From the NCBI GenBank assembly GCA_014281115.1, contig JACONQ010000007.1:2480001-2544000 (forward strand): a DNA stretch of 64,000 bases. Reading direction: 5' to 3'. Each line of letters begins with the position of its first letter. Position 1 is the stretch's first letter. The DNA is from Laburnicola sp. R22_1. Its lineage: Eukaryota; Ascomycota; Dothideomycetes; Pleosporales; Didymosphaeriaceae. Positions 45,543-55,834 of the stretch are shown here, in pieces. The notes beneath the pieces were generated by a model. The model did not search any database and was not told the DNA's origin. It was given only the letters and a program-made list of their open reading frames with translations. A program made the position numbers and the translations under genes.

Positions 45543-48500
45543 TCAGGGTTGTCAACAACCAAACATGCCTCAATATTTTGTTTGAATTTTGTTTGAATTA
45601 ACAACGTCAACCAAACAAAAAGCTGCTGCTGCAATTTTAATAGGTTAAACAAACAAAAGAGGCAATTGCAGTCAAAAAATTTGAAGTTTGTTTGAATTGC
45701 TTAGCATACTGTAATGATAAGGTACCCTAGAGTTAGTGATATATTCTTAGTGTTGATGTAACAATAACTTTCCTAACGCTGCAATTATATAGGTATTCCT
45801 ATAGTAAATAGAGCAAAAAACGGAGCTTCTTAAGTGGATTGTACCTGCGTAAAAAAAGCCCGCATAATGGATGTGTGCTTCCACTGGCCGCCAGTAACTG
45901 ATATACATGAATTGCTATTCGGCTTTAGCACCTCCTATCCTCTGTTCCTCCTCTTTCTTTACGTAGGTAATAAGCTGTTAAAATAATAAATATATATATA
46001 ATAATCTAAATAAGCTAATATTATAGTGTTGAGGTATTGTAGCAAAGTGAGTTTGCGCTGTTGCAGCGAAGCCTAAGTTATGTTTATATATTCTGAACCT
46101 AGTTACTACTCTTAAAAAATTGTTTGCTATAACCACGCAATAAATCTTGTCTTCTATAAGTTAAACTATTAAATTAATGTTGCTAAATTAATTCCTGTCG
46201 CCTGTTTTACTATATCTCTATTATTGCGGGCTGCAGAGCGTCGCGCAGTACGCCTTGGCATGAAGTGGTAATGTTGGCTAGCCGACCGCGTACTTTCCGC
46301 GTACCTTGCGCGTCAACGCTTACACACCCACTATACTTTGGCTTACTTGCCTGCGCCTACAGCTTACTTTTTCGCGCCTTTGCTTACCTTCACGCTTACT
46401 ATGCCCCCAAAACGAAGCCGCGAGCCTGCTGAGGCATCCGAACCTATGCCTAAACGTTCCTAACGTGCGCCGAAACCCAGCCAGCGCCTTATGGATAGCC
46501 AGCGGCCGCTTACTCCTCCGCCAACCTAGCTGTCTATTAAGGTAGTTAACGAGCCGGAGCCGCCTATTAAGGTGCTTAAAAGTACTCTAGAGCCGCGCTT
46601 AATAGAGCCACCAACCGAGCTAGAGGAGCGCGCCTAGAGGCCATCACTACGGCCTATACTACAAGCCTTACAGGCTAATAAGCCAGCTTGGGAGTTACTA
46701 TTAGTGGCTAATAAGCCGCCTATAGCTACTAAGCCGCCGCGCGCGTTTAGTAATGCTGCTATAGAGGCTTTAGTAGAGGAGGACGCTGCGCCTAGTGTTG
46801 ACTTCACCAACTACGAAGGCCTTGACTTGAAGCGCCTGCTGGGCTTCAATGTGCCTCTATCCACACCTATAGACAACATTAGCTGGGTCTTTAGGCACGG
46901 CTATCGCCTTCGAAAGCTTGGTACTAACTCTGAGAAGATCTACTTCTAATGCAAGCACTGTTACATTAACAGAAAGAAGGGCGGCCTACACTAGACCACT
47001 CTGTTAACTACAGCCGCCAACAACCATTTAAAGCAAGACCTTCCTGGCTATTAGCTCACCAAACAAGGCACTATCGTACACAAGAGGCCGCTCGAACCTG
47101 GCCAGAAGTCGCTGCGATGGGCGGAAGAAAACGGGGTCACATTAAGCCAAGATGCAACGCAGGAGCTGGGTAACTTCGACGTACAAGGCTTCAGGCAAGC
47201 TGCAGTGTTATGGCTCGTCAACAACAACAGGCCATTACGCGAGTTTGAGACTGAGTCCTTCCGCGCGATGATCAGGTTCGCCAACCCAGAGGCAGAGGCG
47301 GCGCTATGGAGGTCTCACAACAGCGTTTCGAGGTTCGTGATGAGGCTTTACAGCTGGCTACAACCTCAAGTCAAGCGCGCCTTGTCTGAGGCCTCTAGCA
47401 AAATACACATAAGCTTTGACGGCTGGACTACTAAGGGGGAAGCGCGGCTTCTTTGCAATTTGTGCGCACTACGCTGACTCTCAAGGCAATATAGTTGACC
47501 TTCCCATCGCCTTGCCGCAGCTGGTTGGTGCGCACACAGGCTCAGCGATCGCGGAAGCTGTCGTACGAATCCTACGCTACTTTGAGATTTCTAGCAGCAA
47601 TTTGGGCTATTTCGTGCTTGACAACGCCTACAACAACGATACTGCAGTTAATAAACTCGGCACAATGTACGGCTTTATCGCCAACGATCGACGCCTCCGC
47701 TGCGCTTGCCACATACTCAACCTTGTTGGGCAAACTATTATGTTTGGCACTGACTCTGACGCCTTTGATAACGAGCCTGAACACTACAACGAAGAGGAGT
47801 TTTATATGAAGCAATGGCGGAAAGATGGTCCACTTGGCGTGTTTCTTGATATTGTTAACTATATTAACACGCCAAAACAATGGGGTATATTTGAGGATTG
47901 TTAGAACAGCGAAGCAGTTGAGATGCCTGCTGGCGCTACAGCAAGACGCTATGAGCCTTTCAAGCCTGGAGTTACGCGTTGAAACAGCTATCATGACTGC
48001 TTTAAGCGCGGTGTTAAGCTACAACACGCCATTAACAGCTACTCCTCCTACTACATACAAGAGACTAAGCACGCTGACGAGCTTGCCAAAAGCAACAACA
48101 CTAAGCCGCCTATTGTGCCGCAGTGGATGCGATCAGGCGGGCTTACAGCTGCAGACTGGGCGGTGATTACTGAGTACATTGAGGTGCTTAAGCCGCTAAA
48201 GTCCGCAACTAATCGCTTGCAAGGTCGCGGCAAAGCTGGCACTTACGGCGCGTTATACAAGGTTATCCCTATGTTTAAGTCTCTTATTGCTGACCTAGAT
48301 GCCCGCCTTAGACTGTTTGAAAGCGTCAATTACCTGCCAGACGAGGCGCCAGAAGATCACGTCGCTATTAACGTACGTGCTGCGCTTAAGAAGGCGAGCA
48401 AGTACCTTAATAAACTCCTCAAAATCCCTGTCTACTACACTGCCACGGCACTCCACCCACGCTTTAAGAACTACTTTAAACGCTTCTGGCGTAAGAAGCC

Positions 48501-49213
48501 CGCACAGTTACAAGCTACGCACGCGAGCTTTGAGCAGCTTTGGGCTCGTTACAAGCCCGCCCTAGCGACAGCAACAACAATAACAACTGCGCCTAAACAC
48601 GCGATGAGCAGCTTTGACGACGCGATCGATTTGGTACTTGACAACAGCGACGAGATAATAGGGGTGGCGGATGAGTACGAGAGCTGGCTTAGAGAGCTAA
48701 CATGGACATCAGAACAGTACAAAACTGGCTGTACAGCTGTCCAATACTGGTACCAGCTTAAGCCGAGGTATCCCAATTTGTCACGATTGGCGCTGGACGT
48801 GTTAACTATCCCTGCCTCTAGCGCTGACTGTGAGCGAGTCTTCTTGGGTACTGGCAACGTACTTGAGCCACAGAGACGCAAAATGGGCAGCCAACTATTG
48901 GCTGCTTTAATTTGTACTCAACAATAGATTCGAGCAGGTTTTAAACCTCCAAGCGCAAAGGTGGTGGCAACGTACGATGACAATAAGCTCAACGAACAGT
49001 TTAGCATACATGAGTGGGAGGAGCCGCCGCCTATAACACCACCAGAGTCTCTTTCACAGTCCTCTTAAAGTACTCAAAATCAAACAAACAATCAAATAAA
49101 AAGCGCCTCTATAGCTCCATCAAATCAAACAAACAAACTACAACACCAAGAAAGTCGTCAAACAAACAAATTCAGAGCCACAAATTTTGTTTGTTTTGTT
49201 TATTAACAAGTCT
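45543..49213 (+). mobile_element. hAT-2: younger hAT transposon inside Copia-2
   Basis: The element is flanked by the 8-bp duplication GGTTGAGA (45535-45542 and 49214-49221), as expected for hAT. Its ends are imperfect inverted repeats: TCAGGGTTGTCAACAACCAA on the left, and on the right the complement reads AGACTTGTTAATAAACAAAA. Both subterminal regions (about 45580-45700 and 49080-49210) are full of AAACAAA/TTTGTTT words, probably transposase-binding repeats. The single gene inside is far less mutated and more GC-rich than hAT-1, which fits a later arrival. Confidence 0.92.
46401..48927 (+). pseudogene. hAT-2 transposase, lightly damaged
   Basis: The reading starts at ATG 46401 (MPPKRSREPAEASEPMPKRS). 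A Pro-rich N-terminus is followed by a BED-type zinc finger (ISWVFRHGYRL...CKHCYINRKKGG, about 46875-47035). The catalytic core follows with IHISFDGWTTK (about 47405-47440), LGYFVLDNAYNND (about 47605-47645), RLRCACHILNLV (about 47691-47730), the W-to-stop-damaged TRWNS (47976-47990) and the C-terminal hATC dimerisation domain ending YWYQLKPRYPNLSRLALDVLTIPASSADCERVF (about 48748-48845). Lesions are several TAG/TAA at Gln codons, TGA for Trp at 47980-47982 and a one-base shift in a G5 run near 47433. Otherwise the protein is full length (about 840 aa). Confidence 0.92.
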
Positions 49214-49348
49214 GGTTGAGATAACAGAACGCAAAGTAGCGAATAAAGCACCTTTTAAGGAAATTTAAGGGCACCTTAATAACCTTACTTTAGGATAACA
49301 GGCTGCTAAATAGTTCAGCTTGCAAGGATCTTCCAAGCTAAGGAGGTG

Positions 49349-49539
49349 TGTTAGATATGCAGCTGTTAGATAGAATAAGCGCGTTGAGGTTGGATCTGTA
49401 CAATAAAGCAGGGACCACCTGGCTTGGCACACTAGCGAAGAAGTCAGAACTAGCCAAACACGGTGGACACAAAAAACACAACATACAATTATTATTATCT
49501 ATTAAGGCGCATCATCGCATTCAACTATTAAATCTGACA
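49349..49539 (+). repeat. Copia-2 3' LTR
   Basis: This 191-bp partner of 40701-40891 has four C/T differences. It keeps the duplicated TGTTAGATA start. The ATAGA 5-mer follows. Confidence 0.93.
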
Positions 49540-49656
49540 ATAGAGTTTATCTTATACTGTTACGCTACTATAAGCTTAAGGATCTAATTTAAAAGTTTAT
49601 ATAACGCGCCTGCAATATTAATAGCCTTCTAGAGGTCCCTAGTAGTAATAATAATA
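49540..49656 (+). pseudogene. hAT-1 transposase, short segment between Copia-2 and Copia-3
   Basis: After the ATAGA duplication this AT-rich stretch continues hAT-1 (EFILYCYATISLRI..., NAPAILIAF when stops are ignored) up to the TAATA duplication of Copia-3 (49652-49656). Similarity to hAT proteins is weak here; continuity is argued mainly from position. Confidence 0.55.
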
Positions 49657-49831
49657 TGTTAGATAGAACGAGCTGTGGTGAGGTTAGATCTGTACAATCG
49701 AGCAGGGACCACCTAGCTTGGCACACTAGCGAAGAAGTTAGAACCAGCTAAACACGGTTGGAATAGAACACAACATAATAATCATCATCTATTAAGACGC
49801 TACATCGCATTTTTTACTATTAAATCTGACA
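49657..49831 (+). repeat. Copia-3 5' LTR
   Basis: This 175-bp LTR is very similar to the Copia-2 LTR from its sixteenth base onward. It is followed by ATTAAGAGTCTTA, the Lys half-tRNA-like site with one C-to-T change. Confidence 0.93.
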
Positions 49832-49863
49832 ATTAAGAGTCTTACTGCCTTAACTAATACGAA

Positions 49864-52800
49864 ATGGCGCAACAACTATACCGCGATCCTATAGTAACGC
49901 TAAGGAATCATACCGACTATATAGGATGGATAACGCAGCTGTAGGCAAGATGCGTTGTCTATAATATCTAGGATAAGGTTAATCCAAAGTTAATAGTCCC
50001 GCTAATATTAAGACTAGCAGTTGTTAGAGCTCTAGTAGTTGCTGATTACACACTAGCCGCGAACGTCGAAATCCTAATAAGACTAACCGCGCTGTTAGCA
50101 ACTGGACAGAAGGCGTTTAAGGAAGACCTTGAATATTACAAGATTCTTATCAAACAATACAAGAACAACCAGCACGACTTTAAGAAGGAACAAGCAAGCC
50201 TCTAATATATTGTGGCATTTATCTAGTCAACCATATCCCCACACCTATTACGCACGTGCTGCCTACCAGAGAAGCCACTGCGATAATGAATTACAGACCT
50301 ACAACTAACAGTTAGAGTTAACGAACAAATCGAACAAGAACGAGCTCGCGAGCGATATCTTGCCTTACTAAGGCCAATAAGGAGCGCGTCGCAATAGGAC
50401 ACATGGCTAGCAGAGTATAACTAAGCAGCCACTAAGGCGGAGACATATTAAGTTGCCGAGCTATTATAATTAAATGTGATTATAAAAGACTTTCTAGCAG
50501 CTGTAAACAAAGTTGCTCCTATATAGTCTACAAACTTTTAAGATAATAGTCGATTTGCAACTAGTATAAGCTAGAAGGAGATAATAAAACGCTTCTAAGA
50601 ATATATAATAACAAACTATCCCCTTAGATTAGGGAAGCACAAAGCAGCTTTTGTGACTAATAATGTATTATTTCTCGCTAAAGGTGGTGCAACCACCTAG
50701 GGCAATGACAGGGACGCCTCTTATGCCGAAAGCGCGCTATCCAACTAAAACTGGGGCAGACCCCGTAATCAACGTACAGCTGACAAGAAAGATGTCAAGC
50801 TTAAGCGGCCTTTAGATTAAGAGCTAGCTATAATAGGAGGAGCAAAATGCCCTGCCTGTGGACAACGCTACAGTATTAGGGACTGCTATTATGTTAACTT
50901 AGACAAAGCTCCTAAGTAGTGAAAACCTAATAAGATTATAAATAAGCTTATTAACTTTAAGCGTAAGAACGACGCAACTTTCCAAGGGCTAATTCGCGGA
51001 TAAAGCAGAACCTAATTATGAACACTAATTATTAAACAATCGCACACGCCCACACCTAAGATCCTCGAGTCCCCTAAGGACTGACTAGAGGGGCGAAGAA
51101 TATTAAACGTTAACGCTGCGTTTATATTAGCGCTAATAGGAATAGAAGTGTCTAATTACCTGCTAAAGCGCTTATTTATTCTTAATTTAGGATTAACTTG
51201 CTATATTATAAACAACCCTAACCGTATTTATAACTTCTGTCTACCTATGTTTAGAGATTATATATAGGCTAGGAATATAAAGATATGGATAAAAGGCTAC
51301 GGCTCTATTAACTTAACACTAAGAGGTTAATATAGAACAACTATATTAATTCTATATAATGTGGCTATCTGTCCAAACCTTCTGTGTAACCTAGTCTCCT
51401 TTTAACTACTAAGGTATAGATGAATCTAGTGGGATACGCAAACGGACCCAACTACGCTAAAAGGACTAGACGATAAGGTTATTAGAAAACTATCTGAGAT
51501 ATATGGTTAATGGGTACTTAAGTATGATTCGCTACTACCCACTTTATATCACATTTGCAAGAATATATTACAGACGAAAGGAGCACTATAAAGGGCCTTA
51601 GCCGAATTATGGCACAAGGGACTAGGACACCCTAGACTAGTAGCTATCGAACATCTTGTGCAGTAAGCTAAAGGGGTGCGAGTTAAGGAAGTTACAATAG
51701 TTTAATGCGACTTCTATAGGAAAGCAAAGATCTGGCGACAAATTAGCCAAGCACCGCGAATTAATAATAAAGGACTAGAAGAAAGACTAGCTATTAACTT
51801 TTATGCCTACAAGGCGCAAAGTAGTACTGGCAAAAGGAGCTAGATGCTTGTCACTAATAGGTACTTAGGCCTGTAATGGGACTTTTATTTTAAAGATAAT
51901 TAACTAGTAAAATTAGTTATTTAAGTTCTATTAAACTTCTTTCTTTTCCTTAAAAACTATTACAACATTACGGTTAAGGTTATTGAAGCGGACAATGAGA
52001 TCACGATGGTGAAACCGGAAATCGAGCGCTGGTTGGCATTATAAGGAATTACTATTAAGCCTTCTGCCCCGAATATATAAGCTCAAAATGGAGGTGTTAA
52101 ACGCTTAGGGGGTGTGAATAAAGAGAAATCGCGTGCAATGCAACTTAACGCTAACCTATTCTAGGAACTGTGGCCTAAAGTGATAAGAGCCGTAGTATAC
52201 CTCTATAATTAAACACCGAATTATGCGAACAACTAGAAAACGCCATACGAGATATTCTTCACACGAGTCGCGTTTAGTAATGGGATTGTTACTTTACTAC
52301 GAAAATCCAACCTCGCCTATCTAAAGGCGTACGGCTGCAAGGCATTTGCAATAACTAATAATACTCCCTAAGGTAAATTACGCCTATAACGCCTTAATCC
52401 AAAGGCATAGATTGGTTATCTAGTTGGATACTAATTATTAAACATCTACTAAATATGGATACTGTCGCTTGGCAAGGTAATAAGCACCTGAGACGTTGTC
52501 TTCGACGAAGAGTTAGTATTCGACAGGAGAGTTAAGGACCTTATAGACAGTCTTATGCACAGCACGCTTTAAGAAATAGCAACGCACGTAAGAACTATTA
52601 AGCTACTGACTCCTACCTAACAACTATAGACAGACTCCTTTTATAAGGATGAAGCCGCTGTAGATTTGTTAGAACAATAAGACGAAGCAGATCCACTAGG
52701 CTACTATTAAGGAAGGAAGATTAGGGATAGCTACCCGACTCCTCTAACAACACCGCCACCCGTAGCGTTACTTGTACGGTTGATGGCTGGAGACTAAATA

Positions 52801-54545
52801 AGTCTAACGCAACAAACGTCCTTAATAACTGTTCCCTAGGCAGCAGCTTTTATAGCGGGAACCTAAGCTGGCCGTGTTGGAAATTATAGAGGAGAAGTTA
52901 TAGACAAGGCAAAGATAATAAGAATGCTCGCTAAAGGCTTAAAGCCCTATTAAAGTCAACTTCCACCTCTGCCGACGTGCCGGACCAAGCTTAAGGATCA
53001 CCTAATAGGCGAGATGTTCTAAGAGGCTGAACAAGTGCACCTCGCAAGCCACTAAGAGATAAAATTATGGTTAGAAATACTATTAAAGAAGATTAAACTA
53101 ATAGGACAATAGATCCTTAACTGTATGTAGGTATACACCTATAAACTTAATAAGCACTATCGCTTACTAAAGTGCAAGGCGCGACTAGTCGTCCGAGGCG
53201 ATTAACAACGCAATATTACCTCGCAAGACACTTACGCAGCCACACTTGCTAGCTAGTTATTTCGAATAATAATGGCAATAGCAGCTTACTATAATATAGA
53301 GCTTAAGCAATATAACGTAACAAATACGTTTGTCCACGTAATAGTGGATTAAGAGGTTTATATAAGAATGCCTTAGGGCTATTAAAAGCCTAGAACAATA
53401 CTACAAGTAAATAAGGCACTATACAGCCTTTGCATTTCACCACTCCTCTGGTAGAAAGAATTCACAACAACGCTTAAAGCACTAGGCTTCCAGATAGTGC
53501 CTTATAAGCTGTGCTGCCTAATTAAGGATAGAGTTATTGTATTCTTCTACGTTGACAATATTATACTCGCGTATTATAAGGAGAAAGAAGAAGAAGCTTA
53601 ATAAGCAATTAAGCGCTTACAAGACAAGTATACTTTTACTAGAGAAAACAACCTCTAATAGTTCCTTGGCATAGAAGTTGTACGGGACTAAACAAACCGC
53701 AAGATTTAACTATCACAGGCTGCCTACTTGGACAAGATTAGCCAATTAGCAGACAGAACAGACATTTGACATAACACTCCTATAGCTGCGATCGAATTAC
53801 AGCCAAGGAAGGGGTTGGCAATGCTAACTAAGATTAACAAATTTTAACATAAAATTAGATTATTGCTCTTTGCTGCAGTTACTACAAGGCTAGATATTAC
53901 CTTCGCAACTTTACAACTGGCTCAATTTCTATTAAACCCAGGGCCTAATTACTAAGACGTAGTAGACCGAGTTCTCCTATACCTTTAAAGCACAAAGCAG
54001 CGAGCCCTATAGCTTAGAGGTAACACTAGACTTTAGATTGCAAGCGACGCATCCTTTGCTAATAATATAATGGACTATAAGAGCTTCTAAGGCTACGCTA
54101 TTAAGCTCTTTAGCGGACTTATTGCTTGGAAGGCTAACAAACAAGATACTATAATAATATTAACTACTAAGGCTAAACTGCTAGCTCTTTCTTAGGTAGC
54201 TAAGGAAGCACTCTTCGTCTTAAGACTACTTCGCGAACTCTAGATCGAACTGGACGCGCGCACTATCACTATTCAGTGCGACAATAAACAAACTATACGC
54301 TTAGTAACTAAGGAGGTTTCCCGCCTCTAAACCAAGCTTTGTTATGTGGACATCCATAACTACTAGATCTAACAAGAAGTATCTAAGGGTAGGATCGAGG
54401 TAGAGTATGTATAGTTAGCAGATATAATCGCTAACGGCCTTACAAAGGTGCTCCCTGGGAGCAAGTGGGAGGGTTTCCTCCAACAACTTGGATTGGTCAA
54501 TGTGGAGACTAAGGAGGTAACGAATACTGTACCTCTTAAGAAGAT
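49864..54545 (+). pseudogene. Copia-3 gag-pol, degraded
   Basis: The gag ATG is at 49864 (MAQQLYRDPIVTLRNHTDY). Recognisable blocks are a zinc-knuckle-like CPACGQRYSIRDC (about 50850-50890), an integrase-like stretch with GVKRLGG in place of GAERLGG (about 52095-52110; its Glu is lost), YVDN of the reverse transcriptase at 53548-53559, and RNase H (about 54070-54380) ending in LANGLTKVL (about 54430-54460). TAA/TAG codons are frequent. Gag is somewhat less broken than in Copia-2, with stretches of 60-90 open codons. Confidence 0.9.
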
Positions 54546-54614
54546 TTAAGAGCAACTTGAAGACCTCACAATTGTATAAGTACTAGCTTAAAGAGTTTCC
54601 AAGCTAAGGGGGTG

Positions 54615-54789
54615 TGTTAGATAGAACGAGCTGTGGTGAGGTTAGATCTGTACAATCGAGCAGGGACCACCTAGCTTGGCACACTAGCGAAGAAGTTAGA
54701 ACTAGCTGAACACGGTTGGAACAGAACACAACACAATAATTATTATCCATTAAGACGCTACATTGCATTTTTTACCATTAAATCTAATA
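54615..54789 (+). repeat. Copia-3 3' LTR
   Basis: Partner of 49657-49831. The terminal dinucleotide was altered by G-to-A and C-to-T changes. The TAATA duplication follows at 54790-54794. Confidence 0.93.
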
Positions 54790-55480
54790 TAATAATATTA
54801 ATAGGCCCCGTAAGTATAACCCTATATATAACTAATTAATAAATAATAATTAGGAGGAGGTCTACGCAATTATATAGGTCTTATAAGAGTTCTATAAGAT
54901 ATATAAGGCTCTAGAGGGTGCTGCTAGTGTTAGCGGATTTAGGTCCCTCTAGTAAATAATTATTAACTTATAATAACTTTATAAGTTGTTTACTAAGCGC
55001 ATATATAAAATTAATAGCTATATATAGTTATTTTATCTTATTAAAGGTGTTGCGCTTGCGTAGTAGAAGCTTAATATATACTTTATTAAAATTATTATAG
55101 ATTTAGACCTATCTCTTTACTATATAGCTACTGTGTTACACTTATAGCTCTGTATTATCTAGTTTAAGAACTATTAGAAAAGGCACTCTAAGTAGTATTA
55201 AAAAGCTAATTGCTTACTACGCTATATATTTAAGGCGTACGTTAATGCTAAAAAGAATAATATTAAGCTACCTAGGTCCCCCATAATGTTGCATAAGGTA
55301 TTTAGGACTTATAAGGACAATATGCAAAGGGCTTAAATAATAAGTGTAAATTCTATACTTCTTACTAGTAATAAGTCTTATAAATGTTATAAGCGTATAT
55401 TATAGCTTAATAAGTACTTAGACAATTTATAAAGGGACTTTAGTAGCAATAATAAAAAGTTAATATAACTTATAGATAAC
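54790..55480 (+). pseudogene. hAT-1 transposase, C-terminal part before hATC
   Basis: The segment resumes the hAT-1 frame. It gives LEGAASVSGFRSL...LYYIATVLHL-LCIIQFKNYQKRHSKQY when stops are read as Gln, the counterpart of the hAT stretch YYxATxLHPxxR...YF...W in hAT-2 (VYYTATALHPRFKNYFKRFWRKKPAQLQ). It ends in LPRSPIMLHKVFRTYKDNMQRA and a further 140 bp. The dimerisation domain is absent before Copia-4 begins at 55481. Confidence 0.75.
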
Positions 55481-55798
55481 TGTCAGATATTAGGTTACTA
55501 GAAATTACTGTAATTTTACTATAAAATCTAGTAGTCACGTGCGTTCGATTACATAGTCTCCTTATAACAATAGTTGGTGTAACTTATAGTGATTTCACTG
55601 TGAGATTACTGTGAAATACACAAAGGAGACTAGCGTACTACTGTTATACTACTCCGCACTATTACTAGTGCGTCTTAGCGCTAGATAGATATTGCGTACA
55701 ATAGCTAAGCTTCTCTAACAGAGATTACTTAACAATTAATTCATTATTAAATCCATTACTTTCATCTTATCTTATTAAAGATACTTACGTATCTGACA
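55481..55798 (+). repeat. Copia-4 5' LTR
   Basis: This 318-bp LTR is closely related to the Copia-1 LTR in inverted orientation, with TGTCAGATA...TATCTGACA ends and the same palindromic CACAGTGA words. Confidence 0.93.
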
Positions 55799-55834
55799 AT
55801 TAAGAGTCTTACTACCTTAATTAAACCAAAAATC

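Larger units (their letters stand above)
40701..49539 (+). mobile_element. Copia-2, LTR retrotransposon split by hAT-2
   Basis: Two 191-bp LTRs (40701-40891 and 49349-49539) start TGTTAGATA and end ATCTGACA. They differ at only four positions, all C/T. The flanking 5-mers are ATAGG (40696-40700) and ATAGA (49540-49544), a target duplication with one G-to-A change. The leader begins ATTAAGAGTCTCACTGCC. The gag-pol order is Ty1/copia. The hAT-2 element (45543-49213) sits between the end of pol and the 3' LTR; removing it and one copy of its 8-bp duplication restores a normal 5.2-kb Copia. The purine tract AAGCTAAGGAGGTG precedes the 3' LTR. Confidence 0.93.
49657..54789 (+). mobile_element. Copia-3, complete LTR retrotransposon, sister of Copia-2
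   Basis: Two 175-bp LTRs (49657-49831 and 54615-54789) are flanked by the duplication TAATA (49652-49656 and 54790-54794). They differ at about 12 positions, all transitions, including the last bases of the 3' LTR (CTAATA for CTGACA). The interior is collinear with Copia-2: three shared in-frame stops are all offset by exactly 8960 bp. The leader is ATTAAGAGTCTTACTGCC and the purine tract is AAGCTAAGGGGGTG. Confidence 0.94.
33090..55480 (+). mobile_element. hAT-1: old RIP-mutated hAT transposon, host of the nest
   Basis: After removing the younger insertions, five AT-rich segments read continuously as one hAT-type transposase: about 33090-34497, 40034-40255, 40577-40700, 49545-49656 and 54795-55480. 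The joins are at the target duplications of Copia-1, the solo LTR, Copia-2, Copia-3 and Copia-4. The left limit is set only by the change in composition near 33090; I could not identify a terminal inverted repeat. The right end, including the hATC dimerisation domain, is not present before 55480 and should lie beyond the window. The element is saturated with TA dinucleotides and TAA/TAG stops, typical of heavy RIP. Confidence 0.8.
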
